Shown one piece after another: positions 1 to 13,136 of a stretch of 64,000 nt of DNA. Made by a program: the position numbers and the translations under genes. This stretch comes from Ceratodon purpureus. Its lineage: Eukaryota > Streptophyta > Bryopsida > Pseudoditrichales > Ditrichaceae. The notes beneath the pieces are model-generated. The model did no database searches, had not been told where the DNA came from, and saw only the letters and a list, made by a program, of their open reading frames with translations. How positions within the stretch are numbered: the first letter of the stretch is position 1; every line of letters starts with the position of its first letter. The DNA lies in the NCBI GenBank assembly GCA_014871385.1, contig CM026431.1, forward strand, positions 16,651,657 to 16,715,656. The letters run 5' to 3'.

Positions 1-2543
1 TATCACACCAAAAATTGACATCATATGAATCTATCCAAAATTTTGAAAAGTCCATCATAAGACTATAGACATTTAAGGATTCAACAATTAGCACAAATAT
101 TTTTTACAAATAATAATATTTTTCATTAAATACCATTAGTAAAAGAAAGATGGTTTCAATGTTACAAGATTTTAATGATTTTAAGAGTGGAATATTTTCA
201 AAGGTTGTGAGGCAAGGGTTCTAAAAGATTTTCAAATCAGAAAAAGTTGGTTGTTTGTTAAAGTACATGGTATTGGATGTTTTGGAACTGCCCAAGGGTA
301 AGAATAATTAACTTTGGATAACCTAATTGTGTGGTATAAAGATCCAGTAAAGAACGGAGCCTGAGCCAGGGCAATCTGGTAAAGCTGTGGACTGTGGAGG
401 ATGAGCATCGAGCATCCTCGATCGAGCATCGAGCATCGAGCATCGAGCATCGATGCAGTGATCTGTGAAAGTCAACCACAGTGTCACCGTACGTGACGAG
501 GCTCATGTTGTCACGCAGGCACATACAACTCGTCTCGTCGTCACAAGGAAGGTCATCGCAATATTGCTCCTCTTTTCGAAAAGAGGCTTTCATTTCTCTT
601 TCGATCGATCAAGTAACCAAAAGCACAATATTATTTATGATTCGTACTACTGCATATATGCATGCATGCCCATTGCCCATTGAATTAATACCTTTACTTG
701 GGTGACAGAGAGTACCGTACATGTACTAATATTGTCACTCCCTTGGGCAGTGATATAGGATCATTAGCAGATGAGATGAAGTTGAACACTCTCCATCGGC
801 GCTAATTTCTTTCTTTCTAGCGGAGTGGGCTCCGGTTTCATTCTGCATATGAATCAAAATGATATATGGCCCGGTCTTTCTTTGCCATTCACTATTTCTT
901 TGAAAGAGAACGCCGTTCGATATTGATGTGCGCAAGAGAGCAGTACATTAAAAACAATACCTGGTAGTTGCAGCTAGCGCATCAGCTGACTACATTCAGT
1001 GCATCCGGATTCCGCACCACTCCCAGAAAGTCTGACTGGGCTGGGCTGGGCTGGGCACTGTTGCAGAATGAAACTGGTCCTCGAGGAAATTAGCAGCACA
1101 GCAACTATGATAGAGGATATATTCTCTGGCTGCTCGATCGGCCAGTTTCAGATTCCTGCTGCTTTGATCGATCTCCATTCATTAGACCTGCCTCAGAGCA
1201 TTAACTTAGCTTGGGCGGGGTGAGGCGTATCTGTGGTAAGTTTAGTGCACAAGAGTTCATGTTGTAGCTAGCGCACGGGTGGGCAGTGGGCAGTGGGCAC
1301 TGTGGAGTTGCAGCGAATTGGAATTTCACAGTGGACGCCTGCGAAGGTGAAATGTTCTTCTTTTGCTGCGCCACTCGCAGCAGAATCCAGATTGTGGTGG
1401 AGAGCACCAATGTAGTACTCCTAGTAATTAGAGCAGGTAACTTGCATGCGTGGTGCAGTGAATCAATGATATAGCGGAGGCCCACCGGGGGCTATGTTTA
1501 GAGATTGAGATCTTCAGTGTGGATCCTGAAATGGCGCCGAGGCCCACTTATAGTCGGGCATCTGGTTGGTCATGGGCCGCATTGCGCGCACCGCTATCCC
1601 GAAATATCGCTCCTTCAGGCAGAGAAAAACAAAACTGCTTCGTTTACGACAAAGTCGTACTAAAATCTCAAGTGCAACACAGCACTGGGGCTGGCACCCT
1701 CGTGCACCAAAAACAGGCTGACCAGGGAACCGCACGAAGGACGAAAGTCACTGGGTGGCTATCCGACGATCCAACGCTTCCTTCATATCTTCGGAGCCTC
1801 CACGCTCCACGCGACTGTTTGCTCCCCAGCTGTCGCGTCGCCTACTCCCAAAGTGCTACGGTTTTTCTGTCTTGTCCCAAGAAAGGAGGAAGAGTTTCTG
1901 CGGAATTTGATTCGTGCGTAGACCATCCAAGTACAGTGCAGTAGCCTCCTTTTCCTTCGCCTTTGTCTTTCAGGTTGAGGATTTGCCCGTCATGTTCGTA
2001 ATGGCACAGGCTTTTTAGTCGAACACGAAGGCGCCAGCTTTTTAAGGTGGAGGGAAAACTAATTTTGTGGTGGGCAGACTCCAGAGGAATCGCTGTGCAG
2101 ACCTTTTGCTAGTATAGTCTTGTGTTGATAGAACTGAGTATGCGCCGAGAATCGAACGAGATGAAGGAGATGGAGACTTTGCTGATGGAGTGGTAGCAGT
2201 ATGATAGTGGCCATGGCTACACCTTGACTTAGCCTCCATGGGACGTTTCAGGTCTGGTTCCACTGTTGTACATCACACATCATCTGGAGCTACATCCGGG
2301 CAGTTTTCCGAAGGAGAGAGGTTTGCGAGCAGTTGAGGAATCGGGTGTGTACCATGTCAACCAGAGAGTGGGGTTAGAGAGACGGAGGAGCATCGATCAG
2401 GAGTAGTAGTAGTGGTACAACTGCAGAGTACTCTTTGGCTATAGTGGATGCTGCAGCACTGAAGGTGGAATTAATGAGCTCTCCTTTCCAATTGAACTGA
2501 AAAGGAGTGACAGGAATTGCAAGACGGAAAAACGAGGGGAACC
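1..2543. other. Intergenic / upstream region of the HEATR6-like gene
   Basis: I see no convincing gene here. Open frames are short, overlap on both strands and match no family I recognise. The stretch holds short simple repeats, including four CTGGG units near 1038-1058. The last few hundred bases probably contain the promoter and 5' UTR of the downstream HEAT-repeat gene, but I see no clear TATA box that I would commit to. Confidence 0.5.
412..453. repeat. 7-bp tandem repeat (GAGCATC)n
   Basis: About five to six head-to-tail copies of GAGCATC, with one interrupted unit containing CTCGATC. It lies in non-coding DNA and has no evident function. Confidence 0.85.
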
Positions 2544-5500
2544 ATGACGGATCAGCAGAGACAGCACCTCGCTGGTGGGCGGCCGTGGCGTTGGGTGTTT
2601 GAATCCCTGCGAGCCGCGCAGGAACCGGCTTCCTTGATTCCCAATCTGCTTCTTCTCACTCCCAACATCGTGCATTGCTGCTCTCAACTCCCAGCTCAGG
2701 AGGTTACCCTCACCGCAATTTCCCCATTCATTTCGCCCCTTTATTCCTTACTCTTTCTTCCGTAACTCTCGTCTTCCAGGTTCACTTGAAGAATATGCCA
2801 TTGTTTCCATTAGGTTAGGCCGTCTGTTGGAAACCTTCTAGCTTCGTTAAGTTGCGCTTCTAAACTCATCTCGTTTGGTCGCGGAGACTTGAGCGGTTAC
2901 AGCAAGGATTCTTCTAATCATTTCTGTAAGGGGAAACTTTTTTTGAGTGATCTCTGCTGACTAAATGAGATTAGTTAAGCTACACAACCCTTCTCAAAGT
3001 GCCTGCTTGTTGAATTGTTAGGTTGCGGACGACGTTCAGTTGATTGTGCAAGCTGTATCGGACAGGTGGCTGCCTATTGATGGTGCTGAAGCTTCTCGCA
3101 TTTGCCGGTTGACCTGTATCTTTGTAAGTCAGTGATATGCGTGGATTTAATATTGTTTACAGTATGCTCCAATATGTTTCATATTCCTAACGAGTTGTCG
3201 TCAATCTCGATGTCGTCGGATGCGATCAATAGATGTCCACTTAGTCCATCCACTCGTGTGCACAGATAAGGAATGTTTTTCAATGTCTGCAATTGGTGTT
3301 CAATGAGGATTCGCGACTCGCCCTCATGCATTTCTTTCAAGGAACTATTACGTCGGCCTCAACGGTGATTCTTCTAGGGGAAGAAGGTGGAACTGAAGCT
3401 GGCAGGGCGAAAGTGGAAGCCGTGGCAGGGCTTGGGTACGAAACAGTCACCACTGGCGACCTTGTGGGTTTGAGCTCTACGGAATTTTGAGTCGTAACAG
3501 AATTGACTGCAACTGTAACAACTCACAACATTATCATTGGAAATCTGGCAGGCAATTCTTACTGCAAGCACTTAATGGAGGCCTTTTCAGTGTAGACGAT
3601 GTTTCAGAAGTCGTCCTGTTTCTATCTGGGTTGATACAATACCCGGCGATTCCAGTGTCAGCTCAGCAAAGCATTTCAGGATCTCATTCTGAAGCCCAGC
3701 ATGCGAGCAACATTGACGAAATGGAAGTGCAGAGACTTGCTTTCGTTGTTGTGGGGAGTCTAATGAGTCAGTCGAGGTCTCTGGTGTCCGGTGAGGCTTG
3801 GACGAGTGCAGTACAGGTACGCAACTTTAATGTGTCGTATTAATGGCTTGGCGACAATAGCCTATGTACAATATGTTCCTAGATATGATGGTTGCAACAT
3901 TCGAATCTGGGTGCATTTCCTTGCACCACCACTGGCTGACGAAACTTGTCATAATTAGGATTGAAACTGAGGCTTGTAGCTCGGCTCAGTTGATCAGCTT
4001 AAGTTCTAAAAATCTTTTGAAAAACCCCATATGGCACGAGAAGGTGCCGCAGATTAATCTTGAAGCTAGCCACTCTTCTGTCTCAAGGCATCTGCCCTTC
4101 ATTTTTGTCCTAATCGTACATGTTTGGATGGACTGCCACCTTCATTGAAGCTGAACGTATCGATCCATTGATCAACCGTAAGCTCAAGTTCTAATTATTG
4201 ATTTATGACGTTGAAATGCAGGCTTTCCTGGTAATCCTCGACTCACTTGCCTCCAAGAACGCATTGGTAGAGGATTATGCCGCAGCCAGGTTGGTAGTAC
4301 GGCTACTGCACTTAACTTTGCATGTCTTTAATATGAAATACTTTACAGTACTACGGTGCCTTCTATGGATGCCTTTAACTGTGCATTCTGTCTCTGTAGA
4401 GTGGCCCATGACTGTATCGGTGGATTCCCTTGTTTGTATTGATATATGGCATGGTGTGTCTCCAAAAATCAGGTATTATGTGGATCTTCTTCGCAGTGTG
4501 TACATAACAGTATCTAAACCTGAGGAGCGTCTCAAAGAGCATGTATGATTTTCTCAACTTCTTGTTTCAGTCGTTTAGGCAGACTGGCGAGGAACACAAT
4601 CAAATGACGAAAAGTTTTTTTTTGGAGAGACCTTTCTTTTCTTGTGTTTCCTAGCTGGGCATAAATGAAGGATTTCACGTGGTTCACTTTCTTGCCTGCT
4701 GCCAGGTACGAGCCTTTGTAATAGCTTTGCGGGTGTTTTTTCATTATGGTTTAAACGTCAGCCAAGGTGAAGCCACGACCTCAAGCACATGGCAAGAGAA
4801 AGATACAGGGCGCTCCTATCATAGGATGGAAGAATTTGAGTTGCCAACCAACAACGGAAGCGTGTGCATGCCAGACACAGCAGACTCATTCTCATTTGAC
4901 CCATCTGAAAGTCCAGGTGGAATTGCAGCTGAAGTTGCTTTCCTTGACAAGAGCTCCGAGTTGCGGATGTATTCTATAGGCGCCATTCAGGTCAAACTTC
5001 ACATTTCTACTCGAATGAAGTTAGTTCTCTAAAGTTTGTGGCTTTGGGACGTCTGAGGCAGTTACCGGTTTCATAATTAACACCCTGACCGGATTGGGCG
5101 GAAAAGCTTATACATTAACTATCTGCAATAGAAGGTCCTCTGTTTGTTTCAAATAGATAAATAGTAAAGACAAAGATTCTGAAGAAATTATTTGGTGTGC
5201 TGAGTTTAGGCGATAGCCCGAGCTGATCCAAAAGGCTTTCAAAAGTGTTCGGCTCTGCTTCTTCTCCCGGACGACTTGGAGCAGCCTCGGTAACAGAACT
5301 AAACATTCTAGTTCTCTGAGATTGTAGAATGAGTACATCAGAGGGTTTAATCTCGCCATTGATAGCTTGTTATTGTCTGGCTAGTTGAGGATCTCAACTA
5401 TCTATTTACATGTGAAATTTCGAACTGGTTTGATTAAAGTTACTGACCTCAACGCAGATCTGATGAGACAACGCTGCTGAATATTTTGCGATTTGAGCCG

Positions 5501-8500
5501 TTGGCCAAGGTAGTACCCCGATTTCCTTTTATTCTGTATAGTGAAAGTCTTCTTTTCAACAAGAGCATTACCCAACTGTTTATGGTTCTTATCGAGAGTA
5601 AGTGTGGTGAGGCTTTCAGATTCGTGCGGCTGCAGCAACAACTCTTGTTGTTATGCTCGAATGCCCGATGTACGCATGTTGTCAAGACACAGATTTAGCA
5701 CGGGAAGGACTGTCAGGTTGCGAGAGGCAAATATTTCTGGAGCTTCAGGCTGGTAATTACTCATATCGTAGTGTAGTTCGCAGCATGTTTAGGTCACTTG
5801 TCTTGAGCACTTGTAAAACCTCGTCAACAGCAGGTCGAACCCGATATTTCTTGCACCTAGTCCCCGTTGATAAGAATTTATTCTTTGATGATTTTTTGCC
5901 AGGTCTTGTACACACTGTACTCAACGAAAAGCACAATGGCACTTTACTAGCTACACTCAAGGCTCTGTCTCTGTTTATTTCTACTGCTCCGTATGCTTCC
6001 AACCTTTCACTTGTCCATGCATTAAGTCTCATTGTCTGCACTTCCTCCGCTTTATTAATGGACTTGGGTTTTCATCTCATTCTCTATTCTTTTTTCTAAA
6101 GCTTCTTTCATACGTAATTGATTAGTTCACATTCATTCTGTGGTGGAACCAATGCAGGTTCAGTCAGCTTCCGTTGGAGCTCCTATCGACTATTGTCCTT
6201 TCTATAAGCAAAAGACTTCGAGAATCGAATTATTTTCTAACTCAGAGTAGCCTTTTGGTACTCTTCTAAGAAACCTTCATGGATCGTACCAGAAAATCCA
6301 ATAGTTTTTGAGGGAATTCAATCATGCTTTAGTCAATTGAACTATTTCTTTACCCGTTTACTTTTTGGTTTTGCAGACTGCAGCAATCGCTTGTTTTAGG
6401 GCATCCTTGAGCATACCTCCCTCATCGACCCAGCTATACTATATGCTTTCTAAGGAGACCTCTGCAGGTAATTCTCCTGGTTATCTTGCGTGCCTAATTC
6501 TGTTGGACTATATCAACCATCCTCTGACTTCGAGTTGTTGGTAAAATCCTCATCTTGATGAAAAAAATATCATTTTCATATATATTTGATAACACCCGGC
6601 TTGGTTGTATAGGGTTAGGCAATCTAAGAGTTTCACGATCCCTTCTGGTTGAATTGATAACTTACTCCCAGGCTCCTGCACCAACTGCTGTTCAAATAGA
6701 GGCAATTCAGGTTAGTTCCTCGTCATCTACTTTTTGCTGATGTAGTTCCACATCATAATCCGTAAAACATTCTTTATATTTCTCTAACTGTATTTGTGTA
6801 CAGGCTTTGAAGGCTGCAGCACACAATTACCCAGGGGTGCTTGCCCCGTACTGGGATGACATATTCAAGGTGCTGGTCCGGGTTATCGACTCAGGAACTT
6901 TCGAAGGTCAATCCGGAGCAAGTGACGATGGATATTTGTTCTCTACAGCCTATGCGAAAAATATCTCATCTGGGCTTGTGCAAGGTTCTCGCCTTTCTGA
7001 TGAAGAACTTGTCCGGAGCGCGATTGAGGTTTGCACCTTAATCAGTAACTTAGTTTCCTGTTCCTCTTTCAATACAAATAATCTTATGCTAATATTTTCA
7101 TTGCTTCTAGATATTCATGTTATATTTTTTAACTTGGTAGTAACTACTCTAACTAATCCTTCTTGTGTGCTTATACGTTCAATTCTTCTAATTTTTACAC
7201 ATATATTTTTCTAATTTAACCAGAGCTTTCATGTTGAAGCTGCTGGATGAACTCCTTCGAGTTGCATCAGACATTGAAGAACCTGGAGAGGAACGAGACA
7301 GCAGTTCATTGAAGTCATCGCTGTCGCCGCAGCTATCAGAAGCTCCAGAGTCTGTGAAGCTTCTCTGTAGTCCTCGATTTGGTACTCATAAGATCGCATC
7401 GGCTTCTGACAGTATGGCTTCTGAGAAAAGTGAGGAAGACGGATCCTTGCAGTGGCTTCTAGCTTTGGAGCGTCTCTTGCCTGTGGTCCTGCGCCATAGC
7501 TCGCCCATGGTGAGTTTTATTCTTATGCAGGACTGGTAAAGTTGTAAACTCAGTTCCTGCTTGTGTGCAATAAATCTGTGTCATCTGAGACATGGGGATG
7601 CGATTTTGTTTACTTAATATTATTGAATACATCCTTCAACCCTTTGCTCATTTCGTCGTTATACATTCTAGATTCGAGGAGCGGGGTTGTCATGTTTAGC
7701 TGGGTTAACTCCAGCTGTATTCTGCTCGCTACCTGCGCCGAAGCAAGAGTTCATCTTATCTACTATTGTATGTTCTACTTCACCTTGAAATTCCTTGTAG
7801 TTCATTGCTATAGGTGGAGGTTTTCAAATATAATATAGTATAATAGCCAGTTGCATATGATTTTTTTGGAAGCTAATATAGTCCATTAATTTGTGCTTCA
7901 TTGTAGTTTAGGTTCTGGTGACAGCGTCTTTATACCGGTTTTGTGTTTATATGGGATCGATTCAATGCATGCTGCTTCTGAGATGTAGATGAAGTGGAAG
8001 GTTTATATCTTTGATGTAATTGATGTCTATTTAACTGAGGGGTTTGCATATGTTGGGTTAGATGCGTGCTTCTCAGTACGATGATACCCCAGCGGTTCGG
8101 TCTGCTGCATGCCGGGCCGTCGGTGTGATTGTGGGCTTCCCTCAAGCATCGAAGAGGTATAAACGCTCAAATTTTTACTGACCAACTCGCAAAAAGCTGG
8201 TAATTCCGTAATCCAGCTCGAAAAGCCAAAGAATTCTTTTTGCAATGTCTATTGTTTGGATTCTGTTCCCTGCCAATGGCTTAAAATGCAAGAGTTACTA
8301 CACATAACACTTGAATCTCTAACATTGGGATTATTGTTTAGGGCAGTCACGACCATGTTGCTGCATTCATGAGTATGTTAATATTGAGGATGGAGCACTC
8401 CTCGACTCCAGTACGTGTAACGTTTTGTCTCTTCTTTAATGACGCTACACAGCATTACTTTTCCCAACAGTCCGACCTCGATGAAAGTCTAGTGTATGCT

Positions 8501-10497
8501 CTATCCATCAGAAAAAAGAATATGTGCTCGTAAATGGAGTGTAGTAGCGAGTTTTTGGAGTAATTCTATTTAACTTATGTTCGAAATGAATTGGAGCAGG
8601 AGTCTATCTCCGTATCGTGGGCCCTGGCAAATCTTTGTGATGGACTATGCAGCTACTGTGCATTCCTCGGTCCCATGGAAGCAGGTTTGTCTATTACCTT
8701 TCCTCTCCTGGCAATTAATGCAATATTTCCTGTGCTGCTTTCAGAAGTCGCTGCCGATTTCTGGGAGTGGTTGGTTTTAATGGGAATTACTAGTATTCGG
8801 CATAGGTTGTCGGGGTTGAGCTAATATCATCATCTGTCTTTTCAGAGCGTATTTTGGGCCATTTACCAATTGAATCACTGTTCGCTTGCATCTTCAAAGC
8901 AGCAAAAGACTCCGAAATCAAGGTTAACTCCTGATCATTGACTATTTGAGCATACATCTGTCCTTCCAGCTTGGTGACTGGTTGCTGCCACTCCTGCCAT
9001 GCTGCCATTGATCTTTGTGGTGTTTGTGCAACACTTAGGTCTGTATTAACGCCTTGAGGGCGATGGGCAAACTGGCGAGGATATTGAACTTCAAGAATGC
9101 GCCATGTGTCTTTAGTGGCGAAGTCATCAGATCTAGAATTGACATAATCGACCTTGAAGTCTTGCAAGCTCGAACCTCATCAGATTGGTTGGGTACGGTG
9201 GTGCAAGTATTTCGATCCTGCTCAACTTCAGAAAGTGTGGAGGTGCATGCCGATTCTCCTTCAGTTTTTATTTTACTGTAATAGTAGTTCCAAAGCGGTA
9301 ATAGTCCAGGTTAAAGTTATTTCTACCAATAATTAGTAATAATATCTCTGACAGCGAGTTGTACTTCAACAGGTACAATGGAATACATGTTACGCTGTTG
9401 GAGAACTGTTTCAAAATCGAAGCATTCACTTGTCGACGTCACTATGGTGAGGCATCCACACCCGTGTGTTCTAATATTGCACATTTGAGATGCTCTTGAA
9501 TGTATTGTCTAGCACCATCTTTGTTTGTCTTTGATGTTGGGTCCAAGTATGCTGATGTGCAAAATCTCAGGGCGACAATTCTTTTTGATTTACTTCAGTC
9601 GCTTCTGCGCGGCTCTGAAAGTCTTGAAGTAAAGATGCATGCTGCAGCTGCACTTCGGGTTCCAGCATTCCGAGAAGGTAACTAAAGCTTACTTTTCGCG
9701 GTTTCATTTCAGAAAAATAATCAGCTTCAATGTTACTAGCTCTTACTTGGGAGTGAACCACTTTCTGTTTGTGCAGATTATGGGACAGCCTTTGAAGAGC
9801 TGGTGCGCATTTTGGTCCAGTTACTGATACTAGATCTGCTATTGAACCAGCTGCTAATGAACAGGTGACTGCCATTATGAAATCGTTATACACATCAGGA
9901 AGTTACAGAGTTATCTGTGTTTTCCTGAATTATTGAAATGAATTTCAAATGAGGCTTTTGACTTGTACTGTAACAGCTTGCAAGGACTTTACTTCATTTA
10001 CTTGGACTTGGAGGATCTGAAGACTACCTCATTTTGAAAGATGTACTCGAAGAAGTAAGTCACTCCCTCTGTTTATTGGGTGTATAGTCATTTTGATTAT
10101 TGAGGTTTCCTTTTAGTAAAAACAACTAATAGTTAAAGTAAAATTTCATTAAAATATTGAATGATGTAGGCTCTTTGTGAAACTCTTCTGTTTTTCTCAC
10201 TTTTAAATTGTGTGTCGTCAGCTTGCTGATTTCCTCCAAAGATGGCTGTCTCTGATTGTCGAGGGGGTGAAAAGAGCTCCTCCCAAGGGGTTCGAGTCTC
10301 TTAGACTGGGAGAAGGTCTCAATGTTGAGGAACTCCCAACGAATTCAGAGATGAAACCAGCAACTGGATTCGGTTGTGATAACTGTACTCGAAAGGTATA
10401 TGAGCTTGAGGTTTGGCGGGCTGTCAAGGCCCTCACAGACATGTATATTTACGGAGGAAATGTTAGCATAGCCGAGAAATTCCAGAGACTATTGTGA
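2544..10497 (+). CDS. HEATR6-like HEAT-repeat protein (DUF4042 type), about 26 exons, about 1,100 aa
   Basis: A HEAT/ARM-repeat protein resembling HEAT repeat-containing protein 6; the molecular function of this family in plants is not established. The proposed start is ATG 2544 (MTDQQRQH), followed by a Trp/Arg-rich opening. Exons read by eye, limits approximate: 2544-2703, 3023-3123, 3266-3435, 3552-3816, 4222-4289, 4473-4542, 4655-4705, 4762-4990, 5458-5511, 5630-5752, 5903-5989, 6158-6245, 6377-6469, 6672-6710, 6804-7044, 7226-7506, 8062-8156, 8347-8410, 8600-8684, 8846-8924, 9039-9242, 9373-9446, 9571-9677, 9777-9864, 9977-10054, 10222-10497. Family-like blocks include SWALANLCDG near 8.62 kb, WNTCYAVGELF near 9.38 kb and KMHAAAALRVPAF near 9.65 kb. 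About 1,100 aa fits the family, whose members are roughly 1,150-1,200 aa. Exon 4762-4990 is open in two frames, so its frame is uncertain. The reading phase also breaks within 9777-9864 (see findings). Family identity is firm; the exact model is not. Confidence 0.8.
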
Positions 10498-11648
10498 TTG
10501 AAATCTAGAGCATTGCAGGGATGAAAATGTCTGTAACTCAGGGTTAGAATCACTCAATGTGGTGTAGTATCATATGATATATAATTTATACATATTTGTA
10601 AGCTGAATTAATGCAGCAATTCTGGAGTTAATAGGACTTAGACCCCAATGCTAGAGTTCTATAACTTTTGCTTGAGTTTATATCATACATAGTGACAATT
10701 TGACTATGTATCATTTTTTGCTCAAGAGAAGAGTTAAAATTTTCCTCCATATTCCGTCACCTAAAGAACCTGACATTTCTTTTACTTTATGCTCTTTTCA
10801 TTGTTGGCTATCATTGACTCTCAATTTCTTTGAGGTGTTTGAATGCAGTAATAGGTAAACAAAACATGACAGAAAACATAATTGATCACCTTTGCTGTGT
10901 GACTCAAAGCATCATATTTCTAAGTGTCCACATCTCACATCTTTTGCTATCAATATGTTTGATGATGGAGATGACTTCAAAATCTATCCTTTCAGTTCAA
11001 ACCCATTTTCCAAAGCCCTAGTTGGAACTGAGTTCTTTCTCAACAAATTTGACATGTCCAGAAGTGCTTCTCAAAGTCAGTTGATATCTACAGATGCTTG
11101 CAATGGTCAGACACTCCTCAATCACATGTTCATTGACAGTCAAAAAAATTCTACGTCTCGTAGATAACCACAAAATACTTGGAAATAATACGTCATTGAG
11201 CTAGACTTTTTCTTGTTTTAAGTTCCATTAGTCCATGGTCCTAGAGAGAGGCCAAAAAAGAGTAAGCCAGTCAAACACTGCTATACCCATGATCCATGAT
11301 GGTGCAGAATATGATTGGCATGGTTGCTATCAACAATGCTTGTACACTCCACTCCAGTGTACTGTACTGAATGTGAGCAGGAGTGGCTCAGTGGCAGCTC
11401 CTTGTCATTATTTGTTCAGCTATGCCTTTCTTAAAGAAGTATGATAGCTGCAGCTGCAAGGACATTGATGATAGTCTTCCCTCAGTCACACCAACATGGG
11501 GTGACGGGGTCCTTTCTTGTGAGCAGGGTGCCCCTCCGCTGATGCCAGACACCCATACAACAATACGTGAATTGTATGTTTGTTGTGAAGCATCCTGATG
11601 CCTGATGTAAGCGAGTTATCACCTGCGTATATAGGGATCTGTCTAAAT
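10498..11648. other. Intergenic DNA downstream of the HEATR6-like gene
   Basis: This contains the presumed 3' UTR of the upstream gene and then AT-rich DNA. I see no coding frame with family similarity, no RNA gene and no clear repeat. Confidence 0.5.
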
Positions 11649-11906
11649 CCCCCCATCGAGCGTGGCTCGGAGGCCACGTTCGGAAGGGGGTGAGGGCAAA
11701 TCTCTGCCCCTATTATTTGCTTGAGTGGGGTCCTATTGAACTCAAAAAGACTTTCTTAGGGTAATTTGGGGCCTCTGACCTCAAATTTAGCAAAAAAACC
11801 AAAAAAAAAAAAAAAAAAAAAAAACAACCCTAAGAGTCCCCTAAAACGGGGAGAGGCAGAAAATTGGCCCCAACCGAACCTGGCAACCGAGCCACGCTCA
11901 ATGGGG
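11649..11906. mobile_element. 258-bp terminal-inverted-repeat element (MITE-like)
   Basis: The two ends are imperfect inverted repeats. GAGCGTGGCTCGG on the left (11658-11670) pairs with CCGAGCCACGCTC on the right (11887-11899), and similarity runs on for about 40 bp on each side. The element is directly flanked by AAAT at 11645-11648 and 11907-11910, which fits a 4-bp target duplication. The interior carries a run of 24 A at 11801-11824 and no coding capacity. Size and structure fit a non-autonomous DNA transposon; the superfamily is not clear. Confidence 0.65.
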
Positions 11907-11910
11907 AAAT

Positions 11911-13136
11911 ATAAAAAGAAACCATATATAATATTCACTAGTAGGAATGGCCATCAGTTACACCAGAAATCCTACCAGAAAGTATGCCAAATCGAGCCCC
12001 CTCGCTCTGGTGTTCACATTTTGTTTTTGGTGTAATTGGACCACCCTGTTTGCTATTCTCGACGAGGGGAAAAGGGACTGTTTCTTCAGCAGGGGTTCCA
12101 CTGCGGCATCAGATCTCGAAATCTGTTCACGTGAGACACGGGTAGTTTACCTGAATATTTCCAATTGGTAAGTTTGCAAAATCTGGCGTTGTAAATTCGG
12201 CTCTTTTACGGAGGGGCGGATGAGAGTGGAAAGTCGACAGTAAATGAATTTACTCTTACAATGAGTCTCGGGTTCGAATTACAGCTTCTATACCCGGAAG
12301 CATGGATTTTGAAATCTGGTTGGTGGTGCATACCTATGTAGTCGAAAACCTGCACGGGTGTGTAATACCCGCATTTTTGGAATATGATAAGAGGGTATAC
12401 ATGTTCGCATCCTATACTAGTATTAATTGTTGATATCCGTGGCAAATCGTGGTTTATAACCGGATGGAATTCGGGTATATTGTGAAAATTGTACCCGCAC
12501 AGTATGAAATATGCATATTCCGTCTTATCGATATCCACGATTATGATTATGATTCATGAACAGCTACTGCTTATATCCAGCATTAATTTATACCCGTTCA
12601 AGGGCAGGCATGAGTCATGGTCCGTTTTGGATTAAATATAATATTATAATATCAAATTGGGGTTGCATAATTTGTTTATGACGTTGATTTCTGGAATTCA
12701 GTTCTATCAACGTGGGGTAATGGTGAATTGCACCAGCAACCAATCAGGCATATATTTCATAATCCTCGTTCAAGGTGCGAATTTAGATATATAGGACAAT
12801 TGTGAAATAAAGCTCAATGGCTTGGGGATGATTGGATTTCAGATGATGTACAATCTCATACTAGTGAGTGTAATACAAGGAACCTGTTCGGGAAACACTT
12901 TCAACCGAACCGCATGGCTACTGCATGATAGGGATCTATGAAGGCAGGTTCTAACAAGTATCACCATGAGACTGATGATCACTATACCTTGTTTGCCAGA
13001 AACGTCTTCGTCTTCTTCACTAAAAATTTGGAAATCCATTTGATGTAGACGCTGCTACCGGAAGTTTTAACAAGTGCATGATCCACCAGGGTAAAGGGTT
13101 GTCGATCTTTGATAATCAGTAGCGGAACATTGGGAA
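11911..13136. other. Intergenic DNA at the left edge of the transposon block
   Basis: AT-rich DNA with no supported gene. The left boundary of the En/Spm-type block should lie here or just upstream, but I could not identify a convincing terminal CACTA motif with a matching partner. Confidence 0.4.

Noticed and set aside
1519-1944. 141-codon plus-strand frame near 1.5-1.9 kb
   Set aside because: It has no recognisable domain, is overlapped by open frames on the other strand, and shows no splice or family evidence.
7020-7260. Apparent phase break in the HEATR6-like gene between 7028 and 7226
   Set aside because: Using the donor at 7045 (GTAACT) and the acceptor AG at 7224-7225 keeps the frame, so no lesion is needed.
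12262-12290. GGGTTCGAATTACAGC, similar to a tRNA T-loop
   Set aside because: No matching acceptor stem, D-arm or anticodon arm can be formed at the correct spacing.
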